A stretch of 22,776 nt of DNA from JBOGOC01 sp050747525 (GTDB lineage Bacteria > Acidobacteriota > Polarisedimenticolia > JACPZX01 > DASXTC01). Position numbers and translations under genes: made by a program. Position 1 is the stretch's first letter. Every line of letters begins with the position of its first letter. The notes under the pieces are model-generated. The model searched no databases, had not been told where the DNA came from, and saw nothing but the letters and a program-made list of their open reading frames with translations. This document shows, one piece after another, positions 1-8,303 of this stretch. The stretch is taken from positions 1 to 22,776 of the forward strand of contig JBOGOC010000049.1 of the NCBI GenBank assembly GCA_050747525.1, given 5' to 3'.

Positions 1-1
1 C

Positions 2-811
2 GTGCGCGGCGTGCGCGGGCTCTGCCTGCCGTCGGCGGGGAACGCCGGCTCGGCGGCCGCCGCGTACGGGGCGTGGCTCGGCCTTCCCGTCCATGTCTTT
101 CTTCCCGAGGAGACGCCCGCCCCGTTCTTCGCCGAGTTGGAGGCCTACGGCGCCCGGGTGCACGTAGTGAAGGGGCACATCGGCGATGCGGGACGCGCCA
201 TGAGAGAGATGATGGCGGGGGGCGAGCCGGGGGAGTGGTTCGACCTGTCCACCCTCAAGGAGCCCTACCGGCTCGAGGGGAAGAAGACGATGGGCTACGA
301 GCTGTGCGAGCAGATGAACGGGGACCTTCCCAACGTCATCGTCTATCCCACCGGCGGAGGGACCGGCCTCATCGGCATGTGGAAGGCCTTCGACGAGATG
401 CATGCGTTGGGATGGATCGACGCCCGGCGCCCGCGCATGATCAGCGTGCAGTCGGAAGGCTGCGCCCCCATCGTGCGCGCCTTCGAGGCCGGCGAGGACT
501 CGGCCCGCCCCTGGGACGACCCGGTCACCAGGGCCTCGGGCCTGCGCGTGCCGTCCGCGGTGGGGGACTTCCTGATCCTGCGGGCCGTGCGCGCCAGCGG
601 CGGCTGCGCCGTGGCCGTCCCCGACAAGGACCTGGGCGCGGGGATGCGCGAGATGGGCTCGGCCGAGGGGATTTTCGCTGCTCCCGAAGGGGCGGCGACG
701 ATGCTGGCCGCCCGGCAGCTTCTGGACCGTGGCCTCATCGGCCCGGACGAGCGCATCGTCCTGTTCAACACCGGCACCGGCCTGAAATACCTCGACGTCC
801 TGGAGACGTGA
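2..811 (+). CDS. thrC: Threonine synthase, 5'-truncated by the window edge
   Basis: This is the C-terminal 269 residues of a PLP-dependent enzyme of the tryptophan synthase beta superfamily, most likely threonine synthase, which converts O-phosphohomoserine to threonine in the cytoplasm. The visible part opens close to the substrate/PLP loop SAGNAGSAAAAYGAW. The glycine-rich PLP-phosphate loop PTGGGTGLIG follows near residue 117, and the protein ends in NTGTGLKYLD, which resembles threonine synthase ends. The Schiff-base lysine should lie upstream and is outside the window, so the GTG at position 2 is not the real start. Another fold-type II enzyme (threonine dehydratase or a cysteate/diaminopropionate synthase relative) is possible, but length and C-terminal motif favour ThrC. 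The next gene follows after 25 nt on the same strand. Confidence 0.85.
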   Translation: MRGVRGLCLPSAGNAGSAAAAYGAWLGLPVHVFLPEETPAPFFAELEAYGARVHVVKGHIGDAGRAMREMMAGGEPGEWFDLSTLKEPYRLEGKKTMGYELCEQMNGDLPNVIVYPTGGGTGLIGMWKAFDEMHALGWIDARRPRMISVQSEGCAPIVRAFEAGEDSARPWDDPVTRASGLRVPSAVGDFLILRAVRASGGCAVAVPDKDLGAGMREMGSAEGIFAAPEGAATMLAARQLLDRGLIGPDERIVLFNTGTGLKYLDVLET

Positions 812-836
812 CGCTCCGCAAACCCTGAGGGGGACG

Positions 837-2774
837 ATGAAACGCGTTCGCGCAGTTCTCGCGCTGTCCGCCGCCGGCCTCGTTCTGCCGGCAATCGCCG
901 CCGAGCAGGCCGCGAGCGACGTCGGCACGCTCAACAAGGCGGCGGCGGAGAAGGTCTTTCCCGCCAAGCCTCCCTATTCGCCTTACGCCGAGCGGAACTT
1001 TCCTACGAGGCCGTTCTTCGGCGACACGCACCTGCACACCAGTTTCTCGATGGACGCGGGAGCATTCGGCACCCGCCTGAACCCGCGCGATGCGTATCGC
1101 TTCGCGCGTGGCGAGCAGATCATGGCCTCGAGCGGCCAGCCCGCGAAGCTCTCGCGGCCGCTCGATTTCCTGGTCGTGGCGGATCACTCGGACAACATGG
1201 GTTTCTTCCCCGACCTGCTCGCCGGCAAGCCCGAGATACTCGCCCAGCCGAAGGGCAGGGAGTGGTACGACATGATGCAGGCGGGCAAGGGCGCCGACGC
1301 CGCGCTCGACATCATCGGCAACTTTGCCCAGGGCACCTTTCCCAAGGAGCTGATGTACCTCCCCGGCACCAGCGCCTATCGCGGCGCGTGGCAGGAAACC
1401 ATCGCGGCGGCCGAGGCCTACAACGAGCCGGGCCGATTCACCGCCTTCATCGGCTACGAGTGGACCGCGCTCGACAAGGGCAACAACCTGCATCGCAACG
1501 TCATCTTCCGTGACAACGCCGACAAGGCCAGCCAGGTCGAGCCGTTCACCGTCTATCCGCCCACCGGCACCTCCAATCCCATCGACTTGTGGAAGTGGAT
1601 GGACGCCTACGAAACGAAAACCGGCGGGGACGTGCTGGCCATCGCGCACAACGGCAACCTGAGCAACGGAACGATGTTCCCGGTGGTCGAGGCGTTCGGC
1701 AAGCCGATTGACCGCGCGTATGCCGAGCAGCGCATCAAGTGGGAGAGGCTCTACGAAGCGACGCAGATGAAGGGCGACGGCGAGGCGCATCCGTTCCTCT
1801 CCCCGAATGACGAGCTCGCCGACTACGAGCTCTGGGACAAGGGCAACCTCGACGCCAGTGTGGCGAAAACGAAGGAGATGCTCGAGTTCGAGTACGCCCG
1901 GTCGGCGCTGAAGAACGGCCTCAAACTCGAGGCGAAGCTGGGCGTGAACCCCTACAAGTTCGGACTGGTCGGCAGCAGTGACGCGCACACCGGCCTGGCG
2001 TCATTCGAGGAGGACAATTTCTTCGGCAAGACGACGCCGCAGGAGCCCAGCGCGGAGCGCATGCACGGCGTGTTCATGGACAACAAGAAGAGCGGCGTGA
2101 AGATCATGGACTGGGAGGTCGTCTCCTCCGGCTACGCCGCCGTGTGGGCCGAGGAAAACACGCGCACGTCGATCTTCGATGCGATGCAGCGCCGGGAAAC
2201 TTATGCCACCACTGGCTCGCGCATGGCCGTGCGATTCTTCGGCGGCTGGGACTTCCAGGCGGGCGATGCCGGTAGTCGGATGCCCGCGAAAGTCGGGTAC
2301 ACCAAGGGCGTGCCCATGGGCGGCGACCTGAAGGCCGCGCCCCGGGGCAAGGCACCGACGTTTCTCGTCGCGGCGCTCAAGGACCCCATCAGCGGCAACC
2401 TCGACCGCATCCAGATCATCAAGGGCTGGCTCGGCAAGGACGGCACCCCGCAGGAGCGCATCTACGACGTGGCGGTTTCCGGCGGACGAAGGATTGACGC
2501 GGATGGCCGCTGCAAGACGCCGGTCGGGAACACGGTCGACGTGCCGAACGCGACCTGGACCAACACCATCGGCGCGCCCGAGCTCATCGCCGTCTGGAAA
2601 GACCCGGACTTCGATCCGGGGTTGCGCGCGTTCTATTACGCCCGCGTGATGGAGATTCCCACGCCGCGTTGGACGGCGTATGACGCGAAATACTACGGCA
2701 CCCAGCCGCTCCCCGGCACGCGCATGACCGTCACCGAGCGCGCCTACACCTCGCCCATCTGGTACACGCCATGA
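837..2774 (+). CDS. Secreted DUF3604 family protein (PHP-like metal site)
   Basis: This 645-residue protein belongs to the DUF3604 family, whose members look like PHP-type metal-dependent hydrolases; no substrate is established. It has a Sec signal peptide (cleavage near A22/E23), so it is probably periplasmic. Metal-site-like motifs are DTHLHTSFSMDAG (H65, H67), VVADHSDNMGF (D116, H117, D119), AIAHNGN (H271) and GSSDAHTG (D382, H384). The start is supported by GAGGGGG just upstream of the ATG. By eye its third codon positions are less GC-rich and its codon choice differs from the genes after 3284, which could indicate a different origin. Nothing links it functionally to threonine synthase. 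It faces the TonB-like gene tail to tail. Confidence 0.85.
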   Translation: MKRVRAVLALSAAGLVLPAIAAEQAASDVGTLNKAAAEKVFPAKPPYSPYAERNFPTRPFFGDTHLHTSFSMDAGAFGTRLNPRDAYRFARGEQIMASSGQPAKLSRPLDFLVVADHSDNMGFFPDLLAGKPEILAQPKGREWYDMMQAGKGADAALDIIGNFAQGTFPKELMYLPGTSAYRGAWQETIAAAEAYNEPGRFTAFIGYEWTALDKGNNLHRNVIFRDNADKASQVEPFTVYPPTGTSNPIDLWKWMDAYETKTGGDVLAIAHNGNLSNGTMFPVVEAFGKPIDRAYAEQRIKWERLYEATQMKGDGEAHPFLSPNDELADYELWDKGNLDASVAKTKEMLEFEYARSALKNGLKLEAKLGVNPYKFGLVGSSDAHTGLASFEEDNFFGKTTPQEPSAERMHGVFMDNKKSGVKIMDWEVVSSGYAAVWAEENTRTSIFDAMQRRETYATTGSRMAVRFFGGWDFQAGDAGSRMPAKVGYTKGVPMGGDLKAAPRGKAPTFLVAALKDPISGNLDRIQIIKGWLGKDGTPQERIYDVAVSGGRRIDADGRCKTPVGNTVDVPNATWTNTIGAPELIAVWKDPDFDPGLRAFYYARVMEIPTPRWTAYDAKYYGTQPLPGTRMTVTERAYTSPIWYTP

Positions 2775-2782
2775 AGCCGGTA

Positions 2783-2799
2783 GCGCCCCTTTCGGGCGC
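2783..2799. terminator. Hairpin between convergent genes
   Basis: A perfect 6-bp stem GCGCCC/GGGCGC with a 5-nt loop sits in the 35-nt gap between the convergent stop codons at 2774 and 2810. The placement suits a bidirectional terminator, but there is no U-tract on either side, so intrinsic termination is only a suggestion. Confidence 0.4.
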
Positions 2800-2809
2800 C
2801 TCGCCGCTG

Positions 2810-3202
2810 TCAGTTGTACTCGAAGTGGAAGTGGACCTCGAGTGACGTGCGCGCGTAGCTCTTGGGCAAGGGCCCGAACGGAGCCGCGCGCTTGACGGCG
2901 TCGACCGCGGCCTTGTCCCACTCATCCGAGCCGCTCTTCATGTTGAGCCGGGCATCCATCAGGCTGCCGTCTCTCAGGATGGTGGCGATGACCACCGCCT
3001 TGGAACCCTCCCTGGGGGTCTGGGCCGGGCGTTGCCATGCCGACCCGACCTTCTGGTGCACGGCCTTGTGGTAGGACCCGTCGCGCAGCTCGGAGGATGG
3101 ATAGGATTTGAGATCGGGAGTCCCGGAAAGAGCAACTGATTGTGACAGCAGCAACGCCGCGGCCACGACGACCATGAGACCTGGCCGGTAGGTACAGGTC
3201 AT
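2810..3202 (-). CDS. Small secreted TonB C-terminal domain protein
   Basis: The protein is 130 residues long. An N-terminal hydrophobic segment (about residues 8-26) reads as a signal peptide or anchor, and the rest (about 45-130) is a TonB C-terminal-like domain. The pattern VVIATILRDGSLMDARL, then DEWDKAAVDAVKRAAPFGPLP and a final VHFHFEYN matches the family's strand-helix-strand layout. It lacks the Pro-rich spacer of true TonB and no exbB/exbD is nearby, so it is probably a periplasmic TonB-domain protein rather than an energy transducer. The ATG at 3202 is chosen because GGAGGAG lies 7-8 nt before it. An open frame continues upstream but has no similar support. Confidence 0.75.
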   Translation of the reverse strand: MTCTYRPGLMVVVAAALLLSQSVALSGTPDLKSYPSSELRDGSYHKAVHQKVGSAWQRPAQTPREGSKAVVIATILRDGSLMDARLNMKSGSDEWDKAAVDAVKRAAPFGPLPKSYARTSLEVHFHFEYN

Positions 3203-3283
3203 GGCTTCTCTCCTCCCCGGCACATCATAAGGGAAGCCGTCCCGCGGCTGCAACGCCCCGGACGATGTAGTAGGCTGCCGCGC

Positions 3284-3826
3284 ATGAAGATTGGGCTTGG
3301 AAGAGCTTTCTCGATTCTTGTGATCGCGCTGACTGTGGCGATTGTTCCGGGCGTCGCGGCGGCCGAGGGGACGATCGCTCCCGTCACCCTCGAAGACTTG
3401 AACGGGAAGAAGGTCAAGGTGGACTTCTCCTCGGCGAAGATCACCCTGGTGAACTTCTGGGCGGTGTGGTGCATGCCCTGCCGCGACGAGATCCCCGAGA
3501 TCGCGCGCCTCAAGTCCGAGTACGGGGACAAGGGACTCCAGGTGTTCGGCATCGCCATGGAGTCGGGCGAGCCCGCCGAGGTGAAGGACTTTCTCGAGCG
3601 CAACAAGGGGTTCGGCGTGAACTACCCGATGCTCATGGGGACCGACGAAGTGGCCGACAGCTTCGGCGGCGTGATGGCCGTCCCCACCACCTATCTGCTC
3701 GATGCGAAGGGGAAGGTCCTCAAGACCTACGTGGGGAGCACCAGGGACTTCCACGCCAAGGTGAGCGCCGAGATCGATTCGACGCTGAAGGCGCCGGGCA
3801 ACACCCAGACCAAACCCGCACCCTGA
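3284..3826 (+). CDS. TlpA/ResA-type periplasmic thiol-disulfide oxidoreductase
   Basis: This 180-residue protein is a thioredoxin-fold redox protein exported to the periplasm. A signal peptide ends near A27. The fold includes VNFWAVWCMPC with catalytic C63 and C66 (WCMPC), the loop IPEIARLKSEYGDKGLQV and the cis-proline motif AVPTTYLLD (P134). Family members reduce disulfides during cytochrome c maturation or protect secreted proteins; the neighbours give no specific partner. No Shine-Dalgarno sequence precedes the ATG. Instead, a weak -10-like TAGGCT lies 7 nt before it, so the message may be leaderless. It shares an 81-nt divergent spacer with the TonB-domain gene and is followed after 17 nt by the DNA methyltransferase gene. 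Confidence 0.88.
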   Translation: MKIGLGRAFSILVIALTVAIVPGVAAAEGTIAPVTLEDLNGKKVKVDFSSAKITLVNFWAVWCMPCRDEIPEIARLKSEYGDKGLQVFGIAMESGEPAEVKDFLERNKGFGVNYPMLMGTDEVADSFGGVMAVPTTYLLDAKGKVLKTYVGSTRDFHAKVSAEIDSTLKAPGNTQTKPAP

Positions 3827-3843
3827 AGCGCGGAGAGCGCGCG

Positions 3844-5469
3844 TTGGCGCTCCAACCTTTCCGCTACCCTGAGACGATCGACCCGGCCCGCCGGCGTCTG
3901 CTCGGTGCGTACTACACGCCCGCCCCGCTGGTGAATCATCTGGTGGAGGCCACCCTGGCCCCGCTCATGCCGCCCCTCGAACGAGCCATCAGGAAGGGCC
4001 GCATCGACGATGCCCTGCGGATCCGTATCGTGGATCCGGCTTGCGGCGACGGCGCGTTCCTGGCGGCCGCGTGCCGGTTCGTGGCGGGGCGCCTGGCCCG
4101 AGCCGGGCGGATCGCTGAGCCGCTGCTGCGCGCTGAAGTCATCCGCCGCTGCCTGCACGGCGTCGACATCGATCCCATGGCGGTGCGCCTGACCGGGGAG
4201 GCGCTGCGCGCGGAGGGCGGGCAATCGCCCCTTCTGCGTGAGGCCGACACGCTCTCAGCTTCATCCCCGCATCCCGACTGCGGGTTCGACGCCATCGTGG
4301 GGAACCCGCCCTGGGGTGGATGGAACCGCCTGCTGGATGACGGAGCGAAACGAGATTACCGCCTGCGGTTCCGCGTGGCGCGGGGGCTGCTCGATCCCGC
4401 CATGCTCTTCCTGGAGCGATGCACGCTGTGGCTGCGGCCCGGCGGGCGCCTGGGTCTGGTGATGCCGGGCTACTTCCTGATGAAGAACTACCCGGCGGCC
4501 CGCGGCTTCGTCCTGGCCGAGCACGATCTGGAGGAACTGGCCCGCTGGGGGATGGCGTTCGACGGCGTCAACGTGGAGGCGTGCACCCTGGTGGCGGCGC
4601 GGCGGGACGTGCGCCGCGCCGCGGGCGCACGGCGCGTGCGGTGCTTCCCCCAGGGACCCGCCGGGCCCGTGCTGAACGTGCCGGTCTCGGCGTTCCGCAA
4701 GGCTCCCGGGCACGTGTTCAACCTGTCGCTCGATGGGGCCGGCCGCCGCCTGCTGGCCCGCCTCCAGGATCTCGGGACCCCGCTGGGAGACCTGGTGGAG
4801 GCGCACGAAGGGATCCACTCGGGGAATGTGCGCGCCCGCCTTTTCGTGCCACCGCGTGGCCGCCCCCCGCGAGGGAAGGCCGCGCGCCACCTCGCCCCGC
4901 TCCTGATGGGCCGCGGCGAGCTGCGCCCCTACGTTCTGCGCCCGGCCGGGTGGCGCGTGGTGTACGACCCGTCGGTCGTGCGGCGCCACCGGGGCGAGTA
5001 CGCCAACCTGGGCCGGGCGGCGTGGTACGCCCCTCCCAAGCTGATGGTGCGCCGCACGGGGGACAGGGTGGTGGCCGCCGTGGATCGCGCCGGGCTGAAG
5101 GCCAGCAACAACGTCTTCGTGGTGCGCCGCCGCGGCGGCGCGGGAGCGTCCCTGGCCTGCCTGGCGGCCTGGCTCAACTCCACGCTGGCCACCTGGTGGT
5201 TCCGCGCCGTGGTGCCGCGCGCCGGCGATCTGTTCGCCGAGCTGAAGCTGGAGCACCTGGTCCGGCTGCCCATCGTCATGCCGGCACGCGGCGGCCGGGA
5301 GGCCGCCCGCCTCGGCCGCCTCGCCCGGCGCCTCGAAAACCCCCGGCTGGCCGATCACGACCCTGCCCGGCGCCGCGTCATGGAAGAAATTGATGACGTG
5401 ATCGGGCGCCTTGCCGGCCTCTCGCGGTCCGAGGCTGCTATCATTGCCGCCTGCGCGAAACGCGCGTGA
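3844..5469 (+). CDS. N6-adenine DNA methyltransferase, TaqI/Eco57I type, no nuclease seen
   Basis: This 541-residue protein has the order of a gamma-type amino-methyltransferase: motif X-like GAYYTPAPL (residues 21-29), SAM-binding VDPACGDGAFL (63-73), an acidic GVDIDP loop, and catalytic NPPW (154-157), which is typical of N6-adenine methylases. The C-terminal half (about 290-520), with DLVEAHEGIHSGN, KASNNVFVVRRR and CLAAWLNSTLATWW, resembles the TaqI-like target-recognition domain. There is no PD-(D/E)XK or other nuclease domain, and no restriction gene adjoins it, so it looks like a solitary methylase or a type IIG relative that has lost cleavage. The TTG start is chosen for GGAG 6 nt upstream; an open frame extends further back but overlaps the thioredoxin gene. 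Confidence 0.82.
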   Translation: MALQPFRYPETIDPARRRLLGAYYTPAPLVNHLVEATLAPLMPPLERAIRKGRIDDALRIRIVDPACGDGAFLAAACRFVAGRLARAGRIAEPLLRAEVIRRCLHGVDIDPMAVRLTGEALRAEGGQSPLLREADTLSASSPHPDCGFDAIVGNPPWGGWNRLLDDGAKRDYRLRFRVARGLLDPAMLFLERCTLWLRPGGRLGLVMPGYFLMKNYPAARGFVLAEHDLEELARWGMAFDGVNVEACTLVAARRDVRRAAGARRVRCFPQGPAGPVLNVPVSAFRKAPGHVFNLSLDGAGRRLLARLQDLGTPLGDLVEAHEGIHSGNVRARLFVPPRGRPPRGKAARHLAPLLMGRGELRPYVLRPAGWRVVYDPSVVRRHRGEYANLGRAAWYAPPKLMVRRTGDRVVAAVDRAGLKASNNVFVVRRRGGAGASLACLAAWLNSTLATWWFRAVVPRAGDLFAELKLEHLVRLPIVMPARGGREAARLGRLARRLENPRLADHDPARRRVMEEIDDVIGRLAGLSRSEAAIIAACAKRA

Positions 5470-5500
5470 CGCCAACCACGCTGACAAGGGGACACCGGCG

Positions 5501-7393
5501 ATGGAGAAGTTCGGCATCGATGATGTCATGAACCTGTACGGCATCGACTCGTGGGGCGGAGACTACTTCCGCGTCAGCGAGCAGGGCCACCTGATCGTCA
5601 CTCCCACCGGAGACGAGTCCCATGGCATCGATCTGCTCGAGGAGGTCGAGGAGCTGAGCCGCAAGGGAGTCACCACGCCGCTGTTGCTGCGCTTCCCCCA
5701 GCTGCTGGAGTCGCAGGTCAAGAACCTGTGCAACTCCTTCCGCAAGTCGATCTCCGAATACGGGTACACGAAGGAATACCGCCCCGTGTTTCCCATCAAG
5801 GTGAACCAGCACCGGTTCGTGGTCACCGAGCTGATGGAGGCGGGCTGGAAGTACAACCTGGGCATCGAGGTGGGGAGCAAGCCGGAGCTGCTGGGGGCGC
5901 TGGCCCTGGACACGCCGCCCGACTCGCTGCTCATCTGCAACGGCTTCAAGGACATGGCCTACCTGTCCAACGCCATCCTGGCGCAGAAGATCGGCAAGAA
6001 CGTGATCGTGGTCGTGGAGAAGCCCTACGAGCTGGAGCACCTCATCCAGATCGTGAAGGACCGCGGCGTGAAGCCCTCCATCGGATTCCGCGTGCGCCTG
6101 CACAGCAAGGGATCCGGCAAGTGGGAGAAGTCGGGAGGCGTGAACAGCAAGTTCGGGCTGTCCACCGCGCAGCTGCTGGAAGGGATCCAGGAGCTGAAGC
6201 GGGCCCGCCTGCTGGACTGTCTCAAGCTGTTCCACTTCCACATCGGCTCGCAGATCACCGAGATCCGGCGCCTCAAGAACGCCATCAAGGAAGCCGCGCG
6301 CGTCTACGCCAAGGCCCGCAAGATGGGCGTGGACATCGAGTACCTCAACGTGGGCGGCGGGCTGGGGGTGGACTACGACGGCTCGCGCACGTCGTCCGAC
6401 GCCAGCGTGAACTACACGGTGCAGGAGTACGCCAACGACGTCGTGTACACCATCAAGGACGTCTGCGAGAACGAGAACGTCCCCGAGCCCAACATCGTGT
6501 CGGAGTCGGGGCGCGCCATGACCGCGTACCACTCGGTGCTGATCATCGACGTGCGCGCCGAGATCAGCTCGCGCACAGCCGGCAAGCTCAAGCCCTCGCC
6601 CAAGGACCCTCAGGTCATCGGGGACCTGTTCTTCATCCTCAAGAGCATGACGGTGAAGAACTACCGCGAGTACTACCACGACGCGCTGGAGCACCGCGAC
6701 GAGATGTTCTCGCTTTTCAACCTGGGGCTGCTCTCGCTGGAAGAGCGCGCCAAGGGGGAGGCCTGCTTCTGGGAGGCGGCGGCCAAGGCGGTGCGCTACG
6801 CCAAGACCCAGAAGTTCGTGGCCGACGAGTTCGTGGAGCTGGAGAAGCAGCTGCACGAGAAGGTGGTGTGCAACTTCTCGGTGTTCCAGTCCATCCCCGA
6901 CCACTGGGCGCTGGACCAGCTCTTCCCCGTGGTTCCGATCCACCGCCTGCGCGAGAAGCCCGAGCGGCGCGCCACGCTGGTGGACATCACCTGCGACTCG
7001 GACGGGGAGATCGACAAGTTCGTGGACCTCAAGGACATCAAGGAGGCCCTCGAGCTGCACCCGCTCAACGGGTCGGATCCGTATTACCTGGCCCTGATGC
7101 TGATCGGGGCCTACCAGGACACCATGGGCGACCTGCACAACTTGTTCGGCTCGGTGAACGAGGCGCACCTGGTGATGGACGACGAGGGGAAGGTGCACGT
7201 CAAGCGCATCCGCCGCGGCAACTCGGTGCGCGAGACGCTGGCCGCCTTCGGCTACGACGCCAAGGATCTGGCGGCCCGCCTGCAGGCGATCCTTGAGGAG
7301 CGGCAGAACCGCAACGGCATCACCCCGCGCGAAGCGCGCCAGCTCCTGTCGGAGTACCGCGGCCAGTTCGACGCCTACACCTACCTGACCTGA
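5501..7393 (+). CDS. speA: Biosynthetic arginine decarboxylase
   Basis: SpeA decarboxylates arginine to agmatine, the first step of the agmatine route to putrescine. At 630 residues it is close to the usual length of about 630-660. The N-terminal alanine-racemase-like barrel carries the PLP lysine K100 in VFPIKVNQH. FHFHIGSQI and YLNVGGGLGVDYDGS supply further cofactor contacts, and VSESGRAMTAYHS is the glycine/arginine phosphate-binding region. The C-terminal part has the DITCDSDGEID motif with the substrate-site cysteine C498. The start ATG follows AAGGGGA with 8-nt spacing and begins MEKFGIDDVMNLYGIDSWG. The stop overlaps the speB start as TGATG, so the two are almost certainly co-translated. 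Confidence 0.97.
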   Translation: MEKFGIDDVMNLYGIDSWGGDYFRVSEQGHLIVTPTGDESHGIDLLEEVEELSRKGVTTPLLLRFPQLLESQVKNLCNSFRKSISEYGYTKEYRPVFPIKVNQHRFVVTELMEAGWKYNLGIEVGSKPELLGALALDTPPDSLLICNGFKDMAYLSNAILAQKIGKNVIVVVEKPYELEHLIQIVKDRGVKPSIGFRVRLHSKGSGKWEKSGGVNSKFGLSTAQLLEGIQELKRARLLDCLKLFHFHIGSQITEIRRLKNAIKEAARVYAKARKMGVDIEYLNVGGGLGVDYDGSRTSSDASVNYTVQEYANDVVYTIKDVCENENVPEPNIVSESGRAMTAYHSVLIIDVRAEISSRTAGKLKPSPKDPQVIGDLFFILKSMTVKNYREYYHDALEHRDEMFSLFNLGLLSLEERAKGEACFWEAAAKAVRYAKTQKFVADEFVELEKQLHEKVVCNFSVFQSIPDHWALDQLFPVVPIHRLREKPERRATLVDITCDSDGEIDKFVDLKDIKEALELHPLNGSDPYYLALMLIGAYQDTMGDLHNLFGSVNEAHLVMDDEGKVHVKRIRRGNSVRETLAAFGYDAKDLAARLQAILEERQNRNGITPREARQLLSEYRGQFDAYTYLT

Positions 7394-8286
7394 TGCCCGC
7401 GAAGAAGCGCCGCGCGCCGCGCGGGAGGGCTCCCTACTTCGGGCTGACTCCCGAAGAGTCGGCCTACGACACCTCGCGCGTGGTGGTGCTCCCCGTGCCG
7501 TTCGGAGGCACGGTCACCTTCGGGCGCGGCACCGAGAAGGGCCCCGAGGCGATCCGGTTCGCGTCGCAGCAGGTGGAGCTGTTCGACGAGGAGACGCGGC
7601 GCCAGCCGTACCAGGTGGGGATCCATTCCGCGCCGCCGGTGGCCTGCCGCGGCCTGAAGCCCGAGGCGATGGTCCGCCGCGTGGAGGAGCGCGTCGAGCG
7701 GTACCTGGCGGATGGCAAGATGGTGGTGACCCTGGGCGGCGAGCACTCCATCTCGCCTGGCGCCACCGGGCCCTACGCGCGCCGTCACCCGGGCATGGTC
7801 ATCGTGCACTTCGACGCGCATTCGGACTTGCGTGATTCGTATCACGGGACGAAGCACAACCACGCCTGCGCGGGGGCCCGCATGCGCGAGCACGCGCCGC
7901 TGGTGCAGATCGGCATCCGATCCCAGAGCCCTGAAGAGCGCGCCATCATCGATCGGGGCGAGGTGCGCACGCTGTTCGCGTACCAGATGCAGGGAATCGA
8001 CTGGGCGCCGCAGATGCTCGAGATGATCCCGGCGTCGACCCCCGTGTACGTGACCATCGATCTGGACTACTTCGACCCCTGCCTGATGCCTGCCACCGGC
8101 ACCCCCGAGCCGGGAGGGGGAGAATGGTACCCGACGCTGCGCTTCCTGAAGATGCTGGCCGAGAAGACCCCCATCGTGGGGTTCGATCTGATGGAGCTGG
8201 CGCCGGTGCGCGGGCTGCACGCCCCGGACTTTCTGACAGCGCGCCTGATGTACAAGATGCTGGCCTACATTTTTCGCGACACGTAG
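7393..8286 (+). CDS. speB: Agmatinase (agmatine ureohydrolase)
   Basis: This 297-residue ureohydrolase has the full binuclear manganese site of the arginase/agmatinase family: GGEHS (H118), FDAHSD (D141, H143, D145) and TIDLDYFDP (D223, D225). Its position directly after speA, with a one-base TGATG overlap, identifies agmatine as the likely substrate, giving putrescine and urea. Arginase or formimidoylglutamase would be alternatives from motifs alone. The N terminus has a short basic stretch (PAKKRRAPRGRAP) before the conserved core; it might be an extension or a slightly early start, but no other start is as well placed for coupling. Confidence 0.93.
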   Translation: MPAKKRRAPRGRAPYFGLTPEESAYDTSRVVVLPVPFGGTVTFGRGTEKGPEAIRFASQQVELFDEETRRQPYQVGIHSAPPVACRGLKPEAMVRRVEERVERYLADGKMVVTLGGEHSISPGATGPYARRHPGMVIVHFDAHSDLRDSYHGTKHNHACAGARMREHAPLVQIGIRSQSPEERAIIDRGEVRTLFAYQMQGIDWAPQMLEMIPASTPVYVTIDLDYFDPCLMPATGTPEPGGGEWYPTLRFLKMLAEKTPIVGFDLMELAPVRGLHAPDFLTARLMYKMLAYIFRDT

Positions 8287-8303
8287 TTCCGCAGTGGATC
8301 TCG

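Noticed and set aside
765..1988. Long antisense open frames, for example opposite the DUF3604 gene, and opposite speA (5441-7198)
   Set aside because: They lie opposite clearly recognised genes, lack domain motifs, and have the low-complexity Arg/Gly/His/Val-rich composition expected for shadows in high-GC DNA.
3203..3283. Divergent spacer between the TonB-domain and thioredoxin genes as an operator site
   Set aside because: No palindrome or repeat stands out; only a weak -10-like TAGGCT is seen.
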